The notes beneath the pieces were generated by a model. The model was not told the DNA's origin, did not search any database, and saw only the letters and a program-made list of their open reading frames with translations. A stretch of DNA of 64,000 nt from Alphaproteobacteria bacterium (lineage in GTDB: Bacteria > Pseudomonadota > Alphaproteobacteria > SMXS01): positions 1 through 64,000 of the forward strand of contig WGNW01000088.1 of the NCBI GenBank assembly GCA_016124315.1, read 5' to 3'. The position numbers and the translations under genes were made by a program. Positions 57,153 through 64,000 of this stretch are shown piece after piece; position 1 is the stretch's first letter, and each line of letters begins with the position of its first letter.

Positions 57153-59612
57153 TCAGAACCGGTAGCCGACGTACAGGCCGATCTTGCGGGGCTCGACCGG
57201 CGTTCTCTGATCCTGGAACGGAAGGCTGAAGGGGTTGCCGAAGCTGAAGGTGTTGCCCTTGGCGTTCCACAAATTGTCGATCTGGATGCCGAAGTCGATC
57301 GGCCCGCGGGCGACACCGAGCCGCAGATTGCCGACATGGTAGCCACCCATCAGGAGCGCCTTGTTGGTCTCGCTGAAAACGAGGCTCGAGCGGCCGACAT
57401 AGGCGTAGTCGAAGCTCACGGTCGCCGTGAAGTCCCCCGGGAGGCTGAACGCGTAGTCCACCCCGAGGCCGGCGGTCAGGTCGGCCACCCCGGGCAAGCC
57501 TGCGCCCTTCTGGCTGCCGAGCACCGGGTTGGGAATGGTGATGTCGGGCGAGTTCACCAGCAGGTTCGCCCGGATCTGCAGGGCGTCGACGGGATGGAAC
57601 TCCAGTTCGACCTCGACGCCCCAGTTGCGGCCGTCGCCGGCGTTGACGATGTAGCCCAGTCCGTTGGGCAGGAGCTGATCCGACTGGATGTCCCGCCACA
57701 CGACGTAGAAGACGGCGGCGTTGAGGCGAAGCCGCTGGTCCAGCCACTGGCTCTTGAGCCCGAACTCATAGTTCCACAGCTCGTCGCTCAGGAAGGTGTC
57801 GACCTTGGCCTGCCCCTCCTCCCGATCGACGAATAGCGCGCTCGTCGGCGTGTTGATATTGACGCCGCCGCTGCGAAAGCCCTCCTCAACCCGCGCATAG
57901 AGCAGCAGATCGTCGCTCGGGCTGTAGGAGACCGCCACCTTCGGGACGACCCCGTTATGCCGACTCTTGCCGCCGACGGCCTGGGTCTCCCCGACGGAGA
58001 CGCCGGAGGCATTGGACGACGCCGCCAATCGATTGTGGAAGGCCCGTCCCCCCAGCGTCAGCGACCAGGAATCCGCAAAGTACCACTCGATCTCGCCGAA
58101 GGCGGCGACTTCGACGGCCGTCTCACGCAGCAGTTCCTGGTAGACCACGTCGGAGGGGAAGCCCTGGCCGCCGAAGACCGCCCCGGCGCCGGGCACCGTG
58201 AGCTCGGTGGACCGATGCTCGCGGAAATGCTGGAAGAATCCTCCAAGCAACCAGCGAAGGCGGCCGTTCCCCGCGGAGACCAGCCGGCTCTCGTGGCTGA
58301 ATTGCTGCAGATTGCGGTTGGTGACGAAGGGGCTCGGTATACCTTCGAGTGGTACGAACTTGCCGATCCCGAGGGTCGCGTCGAGCGTGGCATTCACCCC
58401 GCGGTCGATCACCGACGTCGCCGACGTCAGCTTGGCCCAGTCGAGGTCCTTGCGGACTGTCACCGTGCCGATCCGGATATGGTCGGCATAGGGCTGTGGC
58501 AGGTAGTTGTCCTGCCGGAACGGCCCCAGGGCTGCCTCGTAATACTGGGTATCGTCCTGGTCGGTGTCCTGAATGGTGCCGGAAAGGTCGATCGTCAGGG
58601 TATCCGAGGGCTCCCACCGGAGCGCCGCGCGGGCGCCCCACACGCGCGCAGCGTTCACCCGCCGGAGATTGAGCCTGGCGTTGTCGACATATCCGCCGCT
58701 CTCATCCAGATACGCGACCAGACGAAGCCCCAGGCGCTGCTCGACCAGCGGGACGTTGAACACGGCCCGGCCGAAGCCGCCCGGCCCGTCGCCGTCCAAT
58801 ACGGAGCCCCCAAGGGCGACATTCCCCGAGAACCTGTCCAGGTCGGGCTTGTTGGTGACCATGCGGTAGACGCCCGCGATGGCGCCCGATCCGTAGAGCG
58901 CCCCCTGCGGTCCGCGCAGCACTTCGACCTGGGCCATGTCGATCAGGCGAAGGTCGGGATTCTGGCTGGTGAAGCTCACCGGCGTGTCGTCGAGATAAAT
59001 CCCGATCGTCGACTGGGTGCGGCCGGTGAACGACCCATCGGACAGGCCGCGGACGAACAGCTTGTTGCGCCCCGGCCCCATATTGGTCGACGACAGCCCG
59101 GCCACGTAGTCGGCGACGCGTCGGCTGGTGGTGATGTCCGCGTCCGCGAGCACCATCTGCGGAACCACGCCCGCGCTCGTGGCGAGGGTCTGGAGGTCTT
59201 CCGCGCGCTTGGTGGCGGTCACGGTGATCTGGGCGAGCTGCGGCTTCGGCGCCGGCTTCGACGGCGCTTCGGGAACCGGCGCCTCCCGCGGGCTGATCCG
59301 CACGGCGCTCGTGCCCGCGAACTCGAAGGCGAGGCCGGTTCCTCGCAGCAGGTCCCGAAGCGCGGCCTGCGGCGACATTCGTCCCGACACGGCAGTGCTT
59401 TCCAGACCCTGCAGGCGCACGCCCGTGTAGTCCACCGAGAGGTTCGCCTGAATCGCGAACCGGATCAGCGCATGATCGAGGCTTTCCCTGGGAATGGAGA
59501 AGTCGCGCTCCTGCTGCTCCGCCATGGCGGGACGAAACGAGGTCGCGGCAAGCAGCACTGCCAGAAGGGCGCAGACGTAGCGGATCACGGAGGCGCCGTC
59601 CGATCGGCGCAC
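57153..59612 (-). CDS. TonB-dependent receptor with STN domain, second module
   Basis: An 819-residue receptor. A signal peptide (about 10-31) is followed by the STN domain (about 35-105; RDFSIPRESLDHALIRFAIQ), a TonB-box-like ITVTATKRAEDL (about 129-140), the plug with MAQVEVLRGPQGALYGSGAI, and a barrel whose last residues are IGLYVGYRF with a terminal Phe. It transports an unidentified ligand and signals through the FecR encoded immediately upstream. The GTG at 59612 abuts the fecR stop but has no clear ribosome site; GTG 59588 is an alternative. The receptor is only distantly similar to the one at 6841-9450. Confidence 0.92.
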   Translation of the reverse strand: MRRSDGASVIRYVCALLAVLLAATSFRPAMAEQQERDFSIPRESLDHALIRFAIQANLSVDYTGVRLQGLESTAVSGRMSPQAALRDLLRGTGLAFEFAGTSAVRISPREAPVPEAPSKPAPKPQLAQITVTATKRAEDLQTLATSAGVVPQMVLADADITTSRRVADYVAGLSSTNMGPGRNKLFVRGLSDGSFTGRTQSTIGIYLDDTPVSFTSQNPDLRLIDMAQVEVLRGPQGALYGSGAIAGVYRMVTNKPDLDRFSGNVALGGSVLDGDGPGGFGRAVFNVPLVEQRLGLRLVAYLDESGGYVDNARLNLRRVNAARVWGARAALRWEPSDTLTIDLSGTIQDTDQDDTQYYEAALGPFRQDNYLPQPYADHIRIGTVTVRKDLDWAKLTSATSVIDRGVNATLDATLGIGKFVPLEGIPSPFVTNRNLQQFSHESRLVSAGNGRLRWLLGGFFQHFREHRSTELTVPGAGAVFGGQGFPSDVVYQELLRETAVEVAAFGEIEWYFADSWSLTLGGRAFHNRLAASSNASGVSVGETQAVGGKSRHNGVVPKVAVSYSPSDDLLLYARVEEGFRSGGVNINTPTSALFVDREEGQAKVDTFLSDELWNYEFGLKSQWLDQRLRLNAAVFYVVWRDIQSDQLLPNGLGYIVNAGDGRNWGVEVELEFHPVDALQIRANLLVNSPDITIPNPVLGSQKGAGLPGVADLTAGLGVDYAFSLPGDFTATVSFDYAYVGRSSLVFSETNKALLMGGYHVGNLRLGVARGPIDFGIQIDNLWNAKGNTFSFGNPFSLPFQDQRTPVEPRKIGLYVGYRF

Positions 59613-60659
59613 TTAGCGGGGAGCTCGCGCGCCCTTGTCGGCGAAGAGGAGGATGGCCGTACCCCTATCGTCATATTTGAGCCGGAGGAGTGCGGCCAGG
59701 TCACTAACGGTCGCATGCACGTCGCCCACCTTCAGCACGCCCGTGAACGGCAACGCCGCCGTCCTCTTGTCGGCAATGCTGATCTTTACCCCCGCATAAT
59801 AGCGGTTGAGGCGGTCGACGACACGTCCGAGGGACGCGTGATCGAATACCAACTGGCCGTGCCTCCAGCTGCCGACCATTTCGGGATCCACCGTATCCCT
59901 GACTGGACCGCCCTCATCGGCGCCATAGGTCGCCTCTTCCCCCTTGGCCAAAATCAGATTGGCCTCGCCGGCTCGGGTCGACCGGACGGCAACCTTGCCT
60001 CGGGCGACCGCTACGCTGAACTCGGATCCGATGCGCGACACCTCGAACTTCGTGCCGAGAACCGTCACCTGCCGCCCGCCGCCGGCGACCGCGAAGGGGC
60101 GGGCCGGATCGTGCTGCACGTCGAACAGCGCCGAGCCATGCTTGAGGTGGACCTGCCGGCGGTCGTCGGAATACCGGACCGTCAGGTCCGTCGCGGCGTC
60201 CAGGGTGACGGTGGAGCCATCGGCCAGCTGAACCTCGCGGAACTGGCCCCGGGCCGTCTCGTATTCGACGGAGGGCGTCGCGATCAGGCCACGCAGTTGG
60301 GGAACGACCGCCAACGCGACCGCCACGGCCACGACGCCCGCGGCGGCCGGCACCAACCATCCGGGCCGTCCCGTCCCGCGGGCAGCACGCACCACCCGTG
60401 CCAGCCAGGAGGCGGACGGCGCCTCCCGGCGGAAATCGCTCGCGAAGCGCTGCCGGACCAGGTCGGACGCATCGTCGAGCTCCGCATCGAGACGCTCGAA
60501 CCGATCGTAGGCAAGCAGGTGGGACACATCCTCGGCAAGCCATTCCGCGTGGGCGGCGAAGTCTTCGTCCGTGGCATGGCCGGAGGTGAGCCGGCGAAAC
60601 CACGAAGCGGCCTCGTCCAGCGTCCTGTCTTCCCTCACCATGTCCGGAGTCTTGGTCAT
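59613..60659 (-). CDS. FecR-family anti-sigma / sensor, second module
   Basis: A 348-residue FecR. The N-terminal DUF4880-like region (EAASWFRRLTSGHATDEDFA, 16-35) should bind sigma. A membrane helix lies at about 102-124 (VPAAAGVVAVAVALAVVPQL). The FecR domain (VTLDAATDLTVRYSDDRRQV through VLGTKFEVSRIG) and the C-terminal segment VVDRLNRYYAGVKISIADKR and FTGVLKVGDVHATVSDLAAL contact the receptor STN domain. It lies between the sigma gene (76 bp) and the receptor (no gap). Confidence 0.92.
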   Translation of the reverse strand: MTKTPDMVREDRTLDEAASWFRRLTSGHATDEDFAAHAEWLAEDVSHLLAYDRFERLDAELDDASDLVRQRFASDFRREAPSASWLARVVRAARGTGRPGWLVPAAAGVVAVAVALAVVPQLRGLIATPSVEYETARGQFREVQLADGSTVTLDAATDLTVRYSDDRRQVHLKHGSALFDVQHDPARPFAVAGGGRQVTVLGTKFEVSRIGSEFSVAVARGKVAVRSTRAGEANLILAKGEEATYGADEGGPVRDTVDPEMVGSWRHGQLVFDHASLGRVVDRLNRYYAGVKISIADKRTAALPFTGVLKVGDVHATVSDLAALLRLKYDDRGTAILLFADKGARAPR

Positions 60660-60735
60660 TGCCAGTTCAATCGTCCTTCATGTCCCTAGACGGACACACC
60701 GCCCTCTTCCCTCCGTATCAATCGACACGCTCGCG

Positions 60736-61269
60736 TCATTCCTTGTCCATTCCCGCGAGCAGGTGTTTCAGAGCCTTCATAATATGCTTCTCGACGGTGC
60801 TCTGGGCCAATCCCATCCGGTCCGCGACCTCGCGGTGGGTCAGGTTGTCGAATTTGTGCAGAATGAACGCCTGCCGGACCTTGGGCGACAGACTCTCCAG
60901 GAGCTTGAGCAGGCGCTGCAGGCGTTGCCGGTGATGCAGCGACTGCAGCTGGCTCGGCGCCACCTCGCCCATCGCTCCACCTGCGGATTCCGACCGGTAC
61001 CGGTGGTCGCTCCAGTGCCGCTCCCGGTTGGCGCGGCTGCGGTTCTGGCGCAGGCGGTCGATGGCGAGATTGGTCGCGATCCTGACCAGCAGAGCGTGGG
61101 CATGCTCGACCCGCTCGGACCGTTCAACCTTGCGGAACTGGATGAACGTGTCCTGCAGCACCTCCTCCGCGTCCGAAGCAGAGTGGAGGCGCCGCGTCAG
61201 ATACCGAAGCAACGGACCGCTTTCCGCCCTGTAGAGCACCTCGAATTCAGCTTCGTCGGCCGATGTCAT
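60736..61269 (-). CDS. ECF sigma factor, FecI-like, second module
   Basis: A 177-residue ECF sigma factor if started at ATG 61269. Region 2 is EFEVLYRAESGPLLRYLTRR through DAEEVLQDTFIQFRK. Region 4 is LLESLSPKVRQAFILHKFDN, with the helix-turn-helix HREVADRMGLAQSTVEKHIM. ATG 61311 (14 residues longer) and GTG 61359 (30 longer) are in frame. I prefer 61269 because family members begin shortly before the LYR motif, but the ribosome site is weak for all. It probably controls the adjacent receptor gene. Confidence 0.88.
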   Translation of the reverse strand: MTSADEAEFEVLYRAESGPLLRYLTRRLHSASDAEEVLQDTFIQFRKVERSERVEHAHALLVRIATNLAIDRLRQNRSRANRERHWSDHRYRSESAGGAMGEVAPSQLQSLHHRQRLQRLLKLLESLSPKVRQAFILHKFDNLTHREVADRMGLAQSTVEKHIMKALKHLLAGMDKE

Positions 61270-61388
61270 GCCTTCAGCGGTCTGTTCCGGACGTGTCCGC
61301 GGCCAATCCATACGGCGATCTCGGGCCTGTGGACCAAAAGCGATTGGACGCCGAAACACCAGGGTTTCAGCGGCTGGTAGCGACGGGT

Positions 61389-61417
61389 GTCATAGCCCTG
61401 GGTCACAGGCGGGTCAA
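61389..61417 (-). promoter_or_regulatory. Candidate housekeeping promoter for the second FecI-like gene
   Basis: Minus strand: TTGACC (61412-61417), 17-bp spacer, TATGAC (61389-61394). Five of six -35 bases match consensus, with ideal spacing. Transcription would start near 61382, leaving a 70-115 base leader depending on which ATG is used. Confidence 0.5.
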
Positions 61418-61536
61418 TTAGTTTGCCCCGCATATGGAGGGAACCGCGGCAAGTCTCCGTCTTGGGGCATGTCAGACAGCGCTGCCCGCCCGCCGGAGCC
61501 GCTCATCGTAGTTCACTGCACACAGCCCGAGGATCA

Positions 61537-62832
61537 ATGCTTCTCAACGATGCGGACACCTGTACCGGGTCGCTCGGCTCCTGCCCGACCCAAGACGTTT
61601 CCCCGCCGGCGGCGCTGCCCCATCTTCGGGATCTGCGGCTCGCTCTGTTTTCCGGCAACTACAACTGCGTTACCGACGGCGCCAACCAGGCGCTGAATCG
61701 CCTCGTCGCATTCCTGGAGGCCCACGGCGCCGCCGTCCGCGTGTACTCGCCGACCGTCGAAAATCCCGCCTTCGACCCTGCCGGCACATTGGTCTCGCTG
61801 CCATCCGTGCCGGTGCCGAAGCGTCCCGAGTACCGCATCGCCCTGTCGCTGCCCAAGAGCGTGCAGCGGGACCTGGACGGGTTCCGACCCAACGTCGTGC
61901 ACATCTCCGCGCCGGACGTCGCCGGCTATCTGGCGGTGCGGTACGCCCGAGCGCGCGGCATCACCGCCGTTGCTTCGGTGCACACCCGGTTCGATACCTA
62001 TCTGGGGTATTACAGACTGGGCGCGCTGGAAGGCCTCGCCAGGGCGTACCTGCGGCACCTCTATTCGCGGTGCAGCCAGGTCTACGCGCCGTCCCCCTGC
62101 ATGATCGACACGCTGCGAGCCGATCGCATCGAGTCGGACATCCGCCTCTGGAGCCGCGGCGTCGACCGCGAACGGTTCTCGCCCCGCCACCGCGACCCGG
62201 CGTGGCGGCAGGCCAACGGTTGGCGCCCGGAGGACGTCGTCATTCTCTTCGTCGGCCGGCTGGTGCTTGAAAAGGGCCTCGACACCTTCGCGCGCGCCGT
62301 CGAGCAGGTACGCCATGAAGGCTCGCGACCGAAGGTCCTCGTCGTCGGCGACGGACCGGCCGCCGGCTGGTTTCACAACCGGTTGCCCGAGGCGGTGTTC
62401 ACCGGGCACCTGTCCGGCGCGTCCCTGTCCCGCGCCTACGCGTCCTCCGACATCTTCTTCAATCCCAGCCGGACCGAGACCTTTGGCAACGTCACACTGG
62501 AAGCCATGGCGAGCGGTCTGCCCACCGTCTGCGCCCAGTCCACGGGCAGCACCTTCCTGGTCCGCCAGGGGGTGACGGGCTTCCTCGTCGATCCTCGGGC
62601 GAGCGAAGACTACGCCCACTGGCTCGCCCGGCTCGTCAGCGATCCCGAGTTGCGACGCCGGACCGGTCGCGGAGGACTTCGCGCCAGCGGCGCCTTCGAG
62701 TGGAACGAGGTCATGCTGCCCCTCGCCCGGGGATACCGCGCCGCCCTGGACGCGCAGCACCGCCACAGGGCCCCGGCGGCGGAGATATCCACCCACCGAA
62801 TGCAGCCTTCCGGCGTGGGGTCGGCGCGATAG
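61537..62832 (+). CDS. GT4-family glycosyltransferase
   Basis: A 431-residue GT-B glycosyltransferase. The N-terminal acceptor domain starts LRLALFSGNYNCVTDGANQA (about 29-48) and has VVHISAPDVAGYLAVRYARA and SVHTRFDTYL. The donor domain has ILFVGRLVLEKGLDTFARAV, VVGDGPAAGWFHN and the nucleotide-sugar E-x7-E motif TETFGNVTLEAMASGLPTV. Similar to alpha-mannosyl/glucosyl transferases that act on glycolipids. ATG 61537 has GAGG upstream; longer starts lie in non-family sequence. The next glycosyltransferase follows after 79 bp, suggesting one glycan pathway. Confidence 0.92.
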   Translation: MLLNDADTCTGSLGSCPTQDVSPPAALPHLRDLRLALFSGNYNCVTDGANQALNRLVAFLEAHGAAVRVYSPTVENPAFDPAGTLVSLPSVPVPKRPEYRIALSLPKSVQRDLDGFRPNVVHISAPDVAGYLAVRYARARGITAVASVHTRFDTYLGYYRLGALEGLARAYLRHLYSRCSQVYAPSPCMIDTLRADRIESDIRLWSRGVDRERFSPRHRDPAWRQANGWRPEDVVILFVGRLVLEKGLDTFARAVEQVRHEGSRPKVLVVGDGPAAGWFHNRLPEAVFTGHLSGASLSRAYASSDIFFNPSRTETFGNVTLEAMASGLPTVCAQSTGSTFLVRQGVTGFLVDPRASEDYAHWLARLVSDPELRRRTGRGGLRASGAFEWNEVMLPLARGYRAALDAQHRHRAPAAEISTHRMQPSGVGSAR

Positions 62833-62911
62833 CCACACCCTCTCCTCCCGAGCACGGGCCGCTCGCCATCGAGCCGGCCATCCAACCCCTTTGGCCAACG
62901 GATTTCGCGAG

Positions 62912-64000
62912 ATGAAGATCATCGACGTTGCAGAGTTTTACAGTGTCAACGGTGGCGGCGTACGCACCTACATCGGCCACAAGCTCGCCGCCGGCGCGCA
63001 ATTGGGCTGCCAGACCGTCATCATCGCCCCCGGCCCGGAGGACCGGCGCGAGGAAGCGAACGGCGGCGTGATCTACTGGGTCAAGTCGCCGAGGATTCCG
63101 CTGGATCACCGCTACCACCTGTTCACCAGGTCCGCCCCGATCCACCAGATCCTCGACGAGGAGCGTCCGCAGGTGGTGGAGGGGTCGTCGCCATGGCTGG
63201 GGGGCTGGGCCGCCGCGAAATGGCGGGGCAAGGCGGCAAGGGCGTTGTTCATCCACCAGGATCCCACGTCGTCCTATCCCCGGACCCTGCTCGGCCCGAA
63301 GCTCGGGTTCGACCGGGTCGACAGGCTGCTGGGGTGGTTCTGGAGCTACCTGCGCGCCCTCAGCGACCGCTTCGACACCACAGTCGTGGCGAGCCAGTGG
63401 CTGGCCCGGCGCCTCGAGCATTACGGCCTTCGCTCGCCCAGCGTCATTCCACTCGGCATCAGCAAGCTGGACTTTCACGGGGTGGAGCCGTGCGCGGAGA
63501 CGAGGGCCGCCATGGCGAAGGCCTGCGGCCTGGAGGACCCCTCGACGCCCATCCTCATCGCGATCAGCCGCCACCATCCGGAGAAGTTCGTCGGCACCAT
63601 GCTGTCCGGCTTCGAGGCGGCGTCGCGCCACCGCCCCATCGGGCTGTTCCTGCTGGGCGACGGACCGCTGCGCGCCAGGGTCGAGCGCCGGGCCGCCGGC
63701 ATCCCCGGCGTGCACGTGGCCGGCCAGGTCGACGATCGTGCACTTCTGGCGCGCTACATGGCGAGCGCGGACGCCATGATCCATGGCGGCGGCTTCGAGA
63801 CCTATGGATTGGTCGTCGCCGAAGCGCTGTGCAGCGGCCTGCCGCTGATCGTGCCCGAATCCGGAGGCGCCGGGGAACTGGCCGACACTGCCTATTCGGA
63901 AACCTACCGTGTCGGCGACGCCGACGGCTGCTCGCAGGCGATCCTGCGGCTGCTCGACAGGGATCCGGCCCTGCTGCGGGCCGCCGCGAGGGCCGCGGGC
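62912..64000 (+). CDS. GT4-family glycosyltransferase, partial (runs off window)
   Basis: An open frame from ATG 62912 to the window end, 363 residues so far. The start MKIIDVAEFYSVNGGGVRTY has the Gly-rich N-terminal loop of GT-B enzymes. Then come RALFIHQDPTSSYPR, a TVVASQWLARRLEHYG segment, VIPLGISKLDF, LIAISRHHPEKFVGTMLSGF, FLLGDGPLRARVERR and the donor motif GFETYGLVVAEALCSGLPLI with its E-x7-E. Only the last helices should be missing. It probably acts with the preceding glycosyltransferase on the same glycolipid or polysaccharide. Confidence 0.9.
   Translation, partial: MKIIDVAEFYSVNGGGVRTYIGHKLAAGAQLGCQTVIIAPGPEDRREEANGGVIYWVKSPRIPLDHRYHLFTRSAPIHQILDEERPQVVEGSSPWLGGWAAAKWRGKAARALFIHQDPTSSYPRTLLGPKLGFDRVDRLLGWFWSYLRALSDRFDTTVVASQWLARRLEHYGLRSPSVIPLGISKLDFHGVEPCAETRAAMAKACGLEDPSTPILIAISRHHPEKFVGTMLSGFEAASRHRPIGLFLLGDGPLRARVERRAAGIPGVHVAGQVDDRALLARYMASADAMIHGGGFETYGLVVAEALCSGLPLIVPESGGAGELADTAYSETYRVGDADGCSQAILRLLDRDPALLRAAARAAG

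Noticed and set aside
1-64000. tRNA, rRNA, CRISPR arrays, riboswitches
   Set aside because: I read both strands for cloverleaf-like tracts, rRNA core sequences and regularly spaced repeats and found none; a covariance-model scan would be needed to exclude small RNAs.

Overview
This 64 kb window is GC-rich chromosomal DNA, most likely from an alphaproteobacterium (Sphingomonadales or Rhodospirillales-like, placed from gene content only). The placement rests on three things: FecI/FecR/STN-TonB receptor modules, a type VI secretion system (T6SS) with the Imp-type gene content and doubled tssC known from Agrobacterium, and dense operons with 1-19 bp overlaps and many GTG starts. I saw no tRNA, rRNA or CRISPR array.

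Left edge (1-~800): a worn boundary. The 5' end of an IS transposase leaves the window and abuts a beheaded molybdopterin oxidoreductase gene; next comes a frameshifted remnant of a short-chain dehydrogenase.

1031-13911 (minus strand): one directon devoted to sulfated substrates. In transcription order it holds a secreted sulfatase, an ECF sigma factor, a FecR anti-sigma/sensor, an STN-type TonB receptor, a second paralogous sulfatase, a membrane PQQ glucose-dehydrogenase-like enzyme split into two genes, and a formylglycine-generating enzyme that would activate both sulfatases. A 14-bp identical motif precedes the receptor and the first sulfatase and is a candidate target of the ECF sigma factor. 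Base composition is visibly less GC-rich here than to the right.

14446-16305: a divergent ClC-type anion channel/transporter with altered signature motifs.

16716-47515: a near-complete T6SS in two converging operons. The plus operon is fha-tssK-tssL-tssM-tagF plus an unknown gene. The minus operon runs pppA, a SEL1-repeat protein, a secreted protein, ppkA-TPR, tssA, tssB, tssC, a second tssC, tssE, tssF, tssG, tssH, hcp, vgrG, a DUF6931-like gene, a hydrophobic orphan, PAAR and a GNAT protein. It carries a threonine-phosphorylation pathway (PpkA/PppA/FHA/TssL/TagF). No TssJ lipoprotein is visible. The vgrG-to-GNAT tail and the gene after tagF are the most likely places for undescribed effectors, adaptors or immunity proteins.

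47735-57004: an NTF2-like protein, an HSL-type esterase, then an operon of PepSY protein, OmpR-type regulator, histidine kinase, outer-membrane factor, membrane-fusion lipoprotein and RND pump (a self-contained regulated efflux system).

57153-61417: a second FecI-FecR-TonB receptor module. 61537-64000: two consecutive GT4-type glycosyltransferases, the second running off the window.
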